Shown one piece after another: positions 24,792 to 31,302 of a DNA stretch of 40,956 nucleotides. This DNA comes from CAZJHX01 sp964545715 (GTDB taxonomy: Bacteria; Myxococcota_A; UBA9042; GCA-2863065), in contig CAZJHX010000095.1 in the NCBI GenBank assembly GCA_964545715.1, positions 1 through 40,956 of the forward strand. Reading direction: 5' to 3'. How positions within the stretch are numbered: the stretch's first letter is position 1; every line of letters starts with the position of its first letter. Under the pieces are notes generated by a model, which was not told the origin of the DNA, searched no databases, and worked only from the letters and a program-made list of their open reading frames with translations. A program made the position numbers and the translations under genes.

Positions 24792-26000
24792 ATGGTATCC
24801 GCGCGCAAGATAGGTCTGCTCTCCACGCTGTACTTCGTGCAGGGGCTGCCGTTTGGTTTTCAGGCGATTGCGCTGCCCGTCTACCTGCGCACGCACGGGG
24901 TGTCCCGGGAAGCGATCGGCTTTCTGGGCGCGTTGGCGGCGCCGTGGATTCTCAAGGCGCTGTGGGCGCCGTTTGTCGACAGGTATTTCAGCGCCGCTTT
25001 CGGTCGTCGCAAGTCGTGGATCGTGCCGATGCAAGCGGGGCTCATGGCCACCTGTGCGATCGCCAGCGCGGTGCCGGCGGACAACACGGCGCTGCTGCTG
25101 GTGCTCGTCTTTCTGATGAATCTCTTTGCGGCGACCCAGGACATCGCCGTGGATGGCCTGGCCGTCGACCTGCTGTCCACCGAGGAGCTGGGTCCGGGCA
25201 ACGCTGCTCAGGTCGTGGGCTACAAGATCGGCATGCTCACGGGCGGTGGGCTGCTGGTGTGGGCCAGCCAATGGATCGGCTGGCGCGGGCTCTTCCTGGC
25301 CATGACCGCGCTGATCGGTGTCGCCCTGATGATCGTGCTGGCCTATCGCGAGCCGACGGCGACTGACGATCGCCTGACCAAACGGCGCTCCGTACGCGAC
25401 ATCGCCCTGCAGCTGTGGCGGGTCGTGTGCCTGCCCGGCAGCCGATGGCTCGTGGTGTTCGTACTCACGTACAAGTTCGGGGAGTCGATGATCGACGTGA
25501 TGTTCAAGCCGTTTCTGGTGGACGCGGACTTCGCGCCCGACCGGATCGGCTTGTGGGTCGGCACCTGGGGCATGGCGTTCTCCATAGCGGGGTCTATCGC
25601 AGGCGGGGTGCTCGCGGTGCGGCGACCTATTTGGAACGCCCTGGCGCTGGCCGCCACACTGCGCGTGCTGCCGCTGTTCGGCGAGTGGGGCCTTGCGCTC
25701 GGGACGCCAACCGCGGCCGGCGTCATCCTGGTGACCTGCGCCGAGCACTTTTTTGGCGGTATGCTGACCACTTGCACGTTTGCGTTCATGATGGCGCGCG
25801 TCGACCGCACCATCGGGGCAACACACTACACGGCACTGGCGGCGCTGGAGGTGCTGGGCAAGGCGCCCGGGTCGCTGCTGTCGGGGGTGGTGGCCGGCGC
25901 CGTCGGATACGCGTGGACCTTCGGCATCGGTACGGTGCTGTCGGTTGCGTTTCTTGCGGTGCTGATCCCGCTGCGTGGCAGCCCTACAAGAGCTCCTTGA
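24792..26000 (+). CDS. MFS transporter, AmpG/acetyl-CoA-transporter-like
   Basis: The 402-residue integral membrane protein has about 12 hydrophobic spans. The N-terminal region YFVQGLPFGFQAIALPVYLR, then WILKALWAPFVDR and ATQDIAVDGLAVDLL, is characteristic of the AmpG branch of the major facilitator superfamily. Relatives import muropeptides for cell-wall recycling or carry acetyl-CoA. The substrate here is uncertain. No Shine-Dalgarno is seen; TACCCT lies 10 bases before the ATG. The 3' end overlaps the convergent thioredoxin-fold lipoprotein gene by 17 bp. Confidence 0.85.
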   Translation: MVSARKIGLLSTLYFVQGLPFGFQAIALPVYLRTHGVSREAIGFLGALAAPWILKALWAPFVDRYFSAAFGRRKSWIVPMQAGLMATCAIASAVPADNTALLLVLVFLMNLFAATQDIAVDGLAVDLLSTEELGPGNAAQVVGYKIGMLTGGGLLVWASQWIGWRGLFLAMTALIGVALMIVLAYREPTATDDRLTKRRSVRDIALQLWRVVCLPGSRWLVVFVLTYKFGESMIDVMFKPFLVDADFAPDRIGLWVGTWGMAFSIAGSIAGGVLAVRRPIWNALALAATLRVLPLFGEWGLALGTPTAAGVILVTCAEHFFGGMLTTCTFAFMMARVDRTIGATHYTALAALEVLGKAPGSLLSGVVAGAVGYAWTFGIGTVLSVAFLAVLIPLRGSPTRAP

Positions 26001-26517
26001 GCTGGGCCAGCTTGTCGTCGGGGATGATCCCGTTCCAGCTGTAGATGATCTCGCCTTGCGCATCGAGCACGATGTTCGCCGGCAGCTGAGGCGCCAGCTC
26101 CTTGCGGGTGTCGAGATAGGGGTCCATCGCAAACATGAAGTCGATCTTGTGGTCCTCCACAAACTTCTGACACCACGGCTTGGTTGGGATGCCATTGTCC
26201 TCGGTGATCAGGAAGACCTGAATGATGTTGAGGCCCTTGGCCTTCAGCTCGGCGTACTCGGGGTCGGTGGCGTAGGCGTCCGTCGCTTCGATGCAATGCG
26301 GCTCCAGGGCGACGCCGACGTCGACGAGGGTCAGCGGATGGCCGCATGCCAGGCTCTTGATGTCGTGCCACTCGCCGTCACAGGTTCTGATTTGCACGCT
26401 CGGCAGCTCCGACGTACACACGGCCGCGGGGGGCGGATCGGTGTCGTCGCCGCACGCGACCGCAGAGGCGGCCAGCAGAAGCAGGATCGACAGGTTGAGT
26501 GCTACACTGGCGCGCAT
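25984..26517 (-). CDS. Thioredoxin-fold (AhpC/TSA-like) lipoprotein
   Basis: The 177-residue protein has the signal LNLSILLLLAASAVAC and lipobox C22. The body resembles a TlpA/AhpC-type thioredoxin fold: HPLTLVDVG, NIIQVFLITEDN, FAMDPYLDTRKELAPQLPANIVLDAQGEIIYSWNG. No CxxC pair sits at the usual position; single cysteines such as that in KPWCQKF may serve instead, so classical disulfide reductase activity is doubtful. The start ATG overlaps the oppositely oriented ATG of the next gene (CATG at 26515-26518), so its promoter must lie inside that gene. A GGCGGACC stretch precedes the start. Confidence 0.75.
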   Translation of the reverse strand: MRASVALNLSILLLLAASAVACGDDTDPPPAAVCTSELPSVQIRTCDGEWHDIKSLACGHPLTLVDVGVALEPHCIEATDAYATDPEYAELKAKGLNIIQVFLITEDNGIPTKPWCQKFVEDHKIDFMFAMDPYLDTRKELAPQLPANIVLDAQGEIIYSWNGIIPDDKLAQLKELL

Positions 26518-27097
26518 GGTCCGCCTACTCGTTGTTGGCCTGCTGACCGTGCTCACCACGGCATGCGGGCATCGCCTGATCATCAAGCCGCCGCCAGAGC
26601 CCCAGCGTACGGAGCAGACCGAGGCCTGGACGAAGCTGGTCACCGAGACGGCCGCCGACGGCGACTGGTTGGTGGTACGCGGATACAACGGCTTTGACAA
26701 CCTGGTAGTGGCCACGACCAACCTGCCGCTCAGCCACGCGGCCCTGTTTGACAAGGCGAGCGGCCAGGTGATCGAGGCGGTGGCTTCGGGTGTGCGCAAA
26801 CGGCCGCTGCGCGACTTTGTCCACAGCGTGCACCGACTGCTGATCATCCGGCCCAAGTGGTGGACTGACAAGCGCGGGGTCAGGGCCGTTCGGGCAGCCG
26901 CCAAGCTCGTCGGCAAGCCCTACGATTTCCTGGGAACAGTCGGTGGCGGGAGCAAGGACAGGTACTACTGCAGCGAGCTGGTGGTGCACGTCTACAAGAA
27001 GCATCACAGTGAGAACGAGCGCATCCCCCGCGTCATCGAACCGGGCCAGATGTTCTTGTGGGGATCGATCCTCCACGACACAGGAACGCGCGACTGA
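26516..27097 (+). CDS. YiiX/C92-type permuted papain-like lipoprotein
   Basis: The 193-residue lipoprotein has the lipobox LTTAC (C17). The fold matches the permuted NlpC/P60 (YiiX, peptidase C92) family, with GDWLVVRGYNG, the catalytic His H74 in LSHAALF and the catalytic Cys C152 in YYCSELVVHVY, in the circularly permuted order His then Cys. Such enzymes hydrolyse amides or thioesters of peptidoglycan or lipids at the envelope. There is no Shine-Dalgarno. TACACT (26503-26508) lies 7 bases before the ATG, a pattern fitting a leaderless message. The start codon shares two bases with the divergent gene's start. Confidence 0.85.
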   Translation: MVRLLVVGLLTVLTTACGHRLIIKPPPEPQRTEQTEAWTKLVTETAADGDWLVVRGYNGFDNLVVATTNLPLSHAALFDKASGQVIEAVASGVRKRPLRDFVHSVHRLLIIRPKWWTDKRGVRAVRAAAKLVGKPYDFLGTVGGGSKDRYYCSELVVHVYKKHHSENERIPRVIEPGQMFLWGSILHDTGTRD

Positions 27098-27118
27098 GAG
27101 CCCTCCGATAGACTTAAG

Positions 27119-27149
27119 TTGACAGTGCCACGTTCGACTGGCACATTCC
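27119..27149 (+). promoter_or_regulatory. MerR-type promoter/operator
   Basis: TTGACA (27119-27124) is followed at once by the dyad GTGCCA-N8-TGGCAC (27125-27144). The -10 region would start near 27142-27149 and is weak. A dyad filling an over-long spacer is the standard layout of MerR-controlled promoters, so the MerR gene that starts at 27159 probably regulates itself and the VWA gene. Confidence 0.55.
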
Positions 27150-27158
27150 GATTCGGAA

Positions 27159-27719
27159 ATGAACGCTACCAAGAACGAGTTCACGCTGTCTGAAGTCTGC
27201 GAGCACGCGGAGGTCACACCACGCACCGTACGCTATTACATACAGCAGGGGCTGCTGGTATCGCCGGGATCGGGACGCGGAGCCCGTTACAGTGGCGGCC
27301 ATCTCAATCGGCTGCGGCTGATCAAGGCGCTTCAGGAAGAGCACCTGCCTCTGGCTGCGATTCGCGACCGGCTGGCCTCGCTGACCGACGACGAGATCAC
27401 CGGATTGGTGATCAAGGCGGCTCCACAACAAGCGCCCGAGGCCGATCCACCGCAAGAGGAGTCGGCCGCAGACTACGTGCGCACGCTGTTGGAGTCCGGC
27501 GCGCGCAGCCGAGGACACACTGTGGGCGGCGGGTCACGACCGCCGTCTCACCCACCGCAGACCGCGCATGCCGAGCGGTCGACGTGGGAGCGCGTCACGG
27601 TGTCGCCCAACGTGGAGGTCCACGTCAGGCGGCCGCTGTCGCGTATTGAAAATAAGCGCCTGGAGCGGTTGCTCGAGGTCGCGAGGACATTGTTTACGAA
27701 GGGGGACAACAACACATGA
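27159..27719 (+). CDS. MerR-family transcriptional regulator
   Basis: The 186-residue protein has an N-terminal winged helix (residues about 8-75) with FTLSEVCEHAEVTPRTVRYYIQQGLL, YSGGHLNRLRLIKALQEEHLPLAAIRDRL. The rest is not a canonical MerR coiled coil plus ligand domain. A Pro/Ser-rich linker leads to a C-terminal segment VTVSPNVEVHVRRPLSRIENKRLERLLEVARTLF, which may bind a partner. No metal-binding cysteines are present. The stop overlaps the VWA gene start (ATGA), so the two products are made together. Confidence 0.85.
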   Translation: MNATKNEFTLSEVCEHAEVTPRTVRYYIQQGLLVSPGSGRGARYSGGHLNRLRLIKALQEEHLPLAAIRDRLASLTDDEITGLVIKAAPQQAPEADPPQEESAADYVRTLLESGARSRGHTVGGGSRPPSHPPQTAHAERSTWERVTVSPNVEVHVRRPLSRIENKRLERLLEVARTLFTKGDNNT

Positions 27720-28972
27720 CACTGACGATCACGCCGGATCGAAAATGCGTCGAGCGCGACACCAGCAGCCGCCGGCTGTTGAAGGTGGTCGTGCAGGCGC
27801 CAAAAGCAGACACAGATACGCCCCGCCCGCCCGTCTCGGTGGCCTTTGTGCTGGACCGCTCGGGGTCGATGGCGGGCACCAAGCTCAAGCTGGCCAAGCG
27901 CGCGATCGAGCGGTCGCTGGAGCGCCTGACGCCGGCCGACCGATTTGCCGTCGTGGTGTACGACCACGAATACGAGGTGGTGGCGCCGCTTGCGACCGCG
28001 ACGCATGACGCGCGGCGCACGGCGTTGGCGCAGCTGGATACAATCGGCGCCCGTGGCAGCACGGACATCGGCGCCGGCTGGCTGGCGGGGTGTGCGCAAA
28101 TAGCGGATGGGCTGGGGGCCGAGACGCTTGCGCGCTGCCTGGTTTTGACCGACGGGCTGGCCAATCAAGGCATGACCGACAGCAATGAGCTGGCGCATCA
28201 CGCGCAGCAGCTAAGGCGTCGGCGCGTCTCCACGTCCACGTTTGGGGTGGGCGCGGATTTCAATGAAGGCCTGTTGGGCGCCATGGCGGACTCGGGTGGC
28301 GGCTCCTTCTATTTCATCGACGAGCCGTCGCGTATCCCGGCGCTGATCTCGCAGGAGCTGGGCGACGCGCTGGAGGTGGTGTGTCGCGATGTGGTGCTGC
28401 GTGTGCGAGCGCCGGGTGGCGCGCGCGTGTCCGTGATCGGGCCGTACGAGGCGCGACGCGGCGATCATTGCGCGGACATCCTGCTGCCGGACCTGGTCTC
28501 GGATCAGGTACTGGAGCTGGGTGTGGCGCTCGAGCTGCCAAAGGGCGAGCTGCCGGCGGTCCTGCCGGTCGTGCTCGAGCTGATCGACAGCGGCAATGTG
28601 TTGGGGGGGGCGACCGCCCAAACCCGCTTCGAACGTGCCGACGCGGAGACCAACCGACGCCAGCCGCGCGACGTGGAGGTGCAGCGGTTTGCGGCACGCC
28701 TGTATGCGGCGCGAGCGCGCGAGAAGGCGGCGATCATGAACCGCGATCATGCTTATCAGGGCGCTGCCGATCGGCTGAGAGCGATGGCTGCACGCATCCG
28801 TGGCTTTGCCGATGGAGATGTGGTGATGAGCCGGATCGCGACCGACCTGGATCGCGACGCCGAGAGTTATGCGGCGCCTATGTCCGAGGTCGCGCGAAAG
28901 ACCGCTCACTACAAGTCGTACACGACCACGCGCAGTCTCACCATCTGCGGCACCAAGACTCGGTGGCGCTGA
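27716..28972 (+). CDS. VWA-domain protein coupled to the MerR regulator
   Basis: The 418-residue cytosolic protein has no signal peptide. The von Willebrand A domain (about 38-220) has a complete MIDAS: D47-R-S49-G-S51, T116 in GSTDIGAG and D146 in LTDGLANQG. The remainder is a beta-rich region followed by a helical C-terminus. A cytosolic VWA with an intact metal site usually binds a protein partner. Its strict pairing with the MerR gene (4-bp overlap) suggests that the two act as a complex or as sensor and effector. Confidence 0.85.
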   Translation: MTLTITPDRKCVERDTSSRRLLKVVVQAPKADTDTPRPPVSVAFVLDRSGSMAGTKLKLAKRAIERSLERLTPADRFAVVVYDHEYEVVAPLATATHDARRTALAQLDTIGARGSTDIGAGWLAGCAQIADGLGAETLARCLVLTDGLANQGMTDSNELAHHAQQLRRRRVSTSTFGVGADFNEGLLGAMADSGGGSFYFIDEPSRIPALISQELGDALEVVCRDVVLRVRAPGGARVSVIGPYEARRGDHCADILLPDLVSDQVLELGVALELPKGELPAVLPVVLELIDSGNVLGGATAQTRFERADAETNRRQPRDVEVQRFAARLYAARAREKAAIMNRDHAYQGAADRLRAMAARIRGFADGDVVMSRIATDLDRDAESYAAPMSEVARKTAHYKSYTTTRSLTICGTKTRWR

Positions 28973-28991
28973 GAGGTTGCCTGTGGACAGT

Positions 28992-29076
28992 GTCTCAATT
29001 TGACGGGGCAAAATGAGACCGATACGGCTCAGTGCGTCGGATTCTCGATCTGTTTCGCTTGTTGCAAAATGAAACA
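28992..29076 (+). promoter_or_regulatory. Two upstream dyads, probable enhancer-binding sites
   Basis: Site 1 (28992-29019) runs from GTCTCA to TGAGAC, with AATTTG and CAAAA also partly paired. Site 2 (29051-29076) runs from TGTTTC to GAAACA. Both contain GCAAAATGARAC. Their centres are 58 bp apart and they end about 65-120 bp before the sigma-54-like promoter, the usual distance for NtrC-type activators. Confidence 0.5.
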
Positions 29077-29140
29077 CGTTTTGCGCTCCACAAGCGCCGC
29101 CTAGTCGCCGTAATCCAGTGTAGTCACGCGTTTCGTCATA

Positions 29141-29158
29141 TTGGAACGCGTTCTGCAA
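29141..29158 (+). promoter_or_regulatory. Sigma-54 promoter candidate
   Basis: TTGGAACGCGTTCTGCAA carries GG at 29143-29144 and GC at 29155-29156 with exactly 10 bp between. It matches TGGCACG-N4-TTGCA except for two positions (C to A in the -24 element and T to C in the -12 element). Transcription would begin near 29167-29168. Confidence 0.6.
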
Positions 29159-29169
29159 CAGCTTCGGGC

Positions 29170-29259
29170 ATGACGTTCCCGCTGGCTACATACTTCAAAG
29201 TGGTGGTAATTCTGGCGGTTGCCGTCTTCTCGATTCTGGTGGTGTCGAGCAGTTTCTAA
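29170..29259 (+). CDS. Possible 29-residue single-span membrane peptide
   Basis: The frame encodes MTFPLATYFK followed by a run of Val/Ile/Ala/Leu and a short SSSF end: one transmembrane helix with a small charged cap. It starts only two or three bases after the predicted sigma-54 transcription start, so translation would be leaderless; no Shine-Dalgarno is present. Small stress-induced membrane peptides are often made from such promoters. Alternatively the transcript is non-coding and the frame accidental. Its distinctive hydrophobic content favours coding. Confidence 0.4.
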   Translation: MTFPLATYFKVVVILAVAVFSILVVSSSF

Positions 29260-29285
29260 ATTAACCCATGAAGGGTCGGACACAT

Positions 29286-29302
29286 GCACGCAGGAAGCGT
29301 GC
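29286..29302. terminator. Hairpin between the small frame and adenosine deaminase
   Basis: GCACGC (29286-29291), loop AGGAA, GCGTGC (29297-29302), followed by only a short T run on the plus strand. It lies between the 29-codon frame and the convergent adenosine deaminase gene, so it could end both transcripts. The stem is short. Confidence 0.4.
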
Positions 29303-29309
29303 GCTTTCC

Positions 29310-30227
29310 CTATCGCTTGAATGATGCGGCGTGGCCTGTGGCGATGCAGGTGTGAAGCCCGTCGGCGGTCATGCAGTCGATGGCCGCGACCCTCGACAGC
29401 TCTTCAGGCAGCGTAATGTCCGACAGCAGCGTGTTGTCGGTGTTGACGCAGACCTTGACCCCGCGCGCCAGCCACTTTGGGATCGGGTGCGCGCCCAGCG
29501 ACTCGATGGCGCCTGTCTGCATGTTGGAGGTCGGGCAGCTCTCGATGACGACGCCGCGATCCAGCACTAACTGCGTGATCGCGGCGCTGTCCAGCAGCGT
29601 CGTACCGTGGCCGATCCGCTGGGCGTGCAGCACCTCGATCGCTGTACGGATCTCCTCGACCGGACGCCCCTCGGCGGCGTGCACTGTACGGCCGATGCCG
29701 AGGTTACGCGCCTGCGTGAAGGCCGGTCCGTAGTCGTCCATGCGCCAGTCATGCCCGGGGGTCGGCCCGCCCGCCAGGTCGATTGCGACCACGCCCGGCC
29801 GCGTTCGTGCGGTCTCCACCAGCGACTCCACCAGCGCGGGCGGCTCCCCGTAAAGCGCACACAGGATGATGCCTGCCCGCCCGTCGACCCCCTCCAGCGC
29901 CGCGTCTACGATGTCGCCGAGCGGTGCGCCGTGATGCAGCTGTGGCGCAAAGCGGATCTCCAGCGTGGTGATGCCCTCGGCGACGGCGTCCTCACACATC
30001 TCGGCAGCGACTCGGCGCACGGCCTCAGGCTGCTGAAGCACGGACAGCGTCACTGAGAATCGCGCCAACGCCTCGTGCAGGCCCATGCCGGGATAAAAGC
30101 GGATGTCTTCGGGCACCTGGACGCCGTGCTGGTCCGCCAGGGCGCGCAGGGTGGCCGGCCGCAGCGACCCGTCCAGGTGGCGGTGCAGCTCCGCGAGCGG
30201 GATGTCTTCGATGATGTCCAGAGCCAT
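29310..30227 (-). CDS. add: Adenosine deaminase
   Basis: The 305-residue enzyme carries all zinc and catalytic motifs of the family: ELHRHLDGSL (H15, H17), VHAAEG with the catalytic Glu, RIGHGTTLLD, ESCPTSN, and VNTDNTLLSD for the final zinc Asp. It converts adenosine to inosine in purine salvage. The ATG at 30227 is chosen because the family-typical N-terminus begins there; an open extension upstream has no homologous look. It is divergent from the quinone oxidoreductase gene, with 56 bp between them. Confidence 0.94.
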   Translation of the reverse strand: MALDIIEDIPLAELHRHLDGSLRPATLRALADQHGVQVPEDIRFYPGMGLHEALARFSVTLSVLQQPEAVRRVAAEMCEDAVAEGITTLEIRFAPQLHHGAPLGDIVDAALEGVDGRAGIILCALYGEPPALVESLVETARTRPGVVAIDLAGGPTPGHDWRMDDYGPAFTQARNLGIGRTVHAAEGRPVEEIRTAIEVLHAQRIGHGTTLLDSAAITQLVLDRGVVIESCPTSNMQTGAIESLGAHPIPKWLARGVKVCVNTDNTLLSDITLPEELSRVAAIDCMTADGLHTCIATGHAASFKR

Positions 30228-30283
30228 GGCGCCGACAGTACCAACAATCGTGCGGTGCCGGTCAGGTCTGGTAAAAGGACCCG

Positions 30284-31264
30284 ATGAAAGTCGTTCATTG
30301 CGTTGAGTACGGGCCCCCTGAGCAGCTGGTTGTCGCGGACGTGCCGTCGCCCGCATGTGGGCCCGGACAAGTGCGCATCGCCGTCGCCGCGGCCGGAGTC
30401 AACTTCCCGGACACATTGATCATTCAGGGGCTCTATCAGTTCAAGCCGCCACCGCCGTTCGCCCCCGGTGGGGAGGTCGCCGGGCGCGTTGTGGAGGTGG
30501 GGGCATCGGTCACGTCCGTCTCGGTCGGCGACCGCGTGGTCGGCTTTACGACCTGGGGCGGCTTCTCGGAGGAGGTCGTCTGTCACGCCGCCGCGGTCGC
30601 GCCGATTCCCGACGATATGGACGACATCACAGCCGGCGGCTTTACGCTGACATACGCCACGTCGCATCACGCGCTGAAGCAGCGCGGCCGGCTGAAGCCC
30701 GGCGAAACGCTGCTGGTCCTGGGTGCGGCGGGCGGGGTGGGCGTCACCGCGGTCGAGCTGGGCAAATTGATGGGCGCCACGGTCATCGCGGGCGCCAGCA
30801 CGGACGCCAAGCTGGAGGTCGCCCGCAAGCAGGGCGCCGACCACCTGATCAACTACGAGACCGAGGATCTCAAAGCCCGGGTCAAAGAGCTCACCAATGG
30901 GCGCGGCGCCGACGTGGTCTACGATCCGGTGGGCGGCGACTACACGGACACAGCCATCCGCTGCACGGCCTGGGAGGGTCGCATGCTGGTCGTCGGCTTT
31001 GCGTCCGGCGCCATCCCACGCCTGCGCGCCAACCTGCTGCTGCTGAAGGGCTGCCAGGCCGTCGGCGTCTTCTGGGGAGACTTTGTCCGCCGGGATCCCG
31101 CCGCCCATCGCGCCAACATGATCGAGCTGATGGGCTGGCACGCGGCCGGCAAGCTGCGTCCGTACGTCTCCGAGGTCATGCCGCTGGAGCGCGCGTCCGA
31201 GGCCCTGCGCCGCATCATGGACCGCCAGGCGGTGGGCAAGATCGTCCTCACGACCGGCCGGTGA
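30284..31264 (+). CDS. NADPH:quinone oxidoreductase, zinc-independent MDR family
   Basis: The 326-residue medium-chain dehydrogenase/reductase has an N-terminal GroES-like half (AGVNFPDTLIIQGLYQ, PGGEVAGRVVEVG) and a Rossmann half with the AAGGVGVTAVELGKLMGA nucleotide site. YDPVGGDYTD and QAVGKIVLTTGR are typical of quinone oxidoreductase/acryloyl-CoA reductase relatives. No structural or catalytic zinc cysteines are seen. It reduces quinones or enoyl compounds using NADPH. AAAGGA lies upstream of the ATG. Confidence 0.92.
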   Translation: MKVVHCVEYGPPEQLVVADVPSPACGPGQVRIAVAAAGVNFPDTLIIQGLYQFKPPPPFAPGGEVAGRVVEVGASVTSVSVGDRVVGFTTWGGFSEEVVCHAAAVAPIPDDMDDITAGGFTLTYATSHHALKQRGRLKPGETLLVLGAAGGVGVTAVELGKLMGATVIAGASTDAKLEVARKQGADHLINYETEDLKARVKELTNGRGADVVYDPVGGDYTDTAIRCTAWEGRMLVVGFASGAIPRLRANLLLLKGCQAVGVFWGDFVRRDPAAHRANMIELMGWHAAGKLRPYVSEVMPLERASEALRRIMDRQAVGKIVLTTGR

Positions 31265-31302
31265 GTTTGGTAAGCTGCCGCCGGTTTCACCGAGGTGGCT
31301 TC

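Noticed and set aside
30355..31302. A 316-codon in-frame extension of the lipase gene
   Set aside because: It overlaps the quinone oxidoreductase gene in another frame; the lipase has a ribosome site and signal peptide at 31303.
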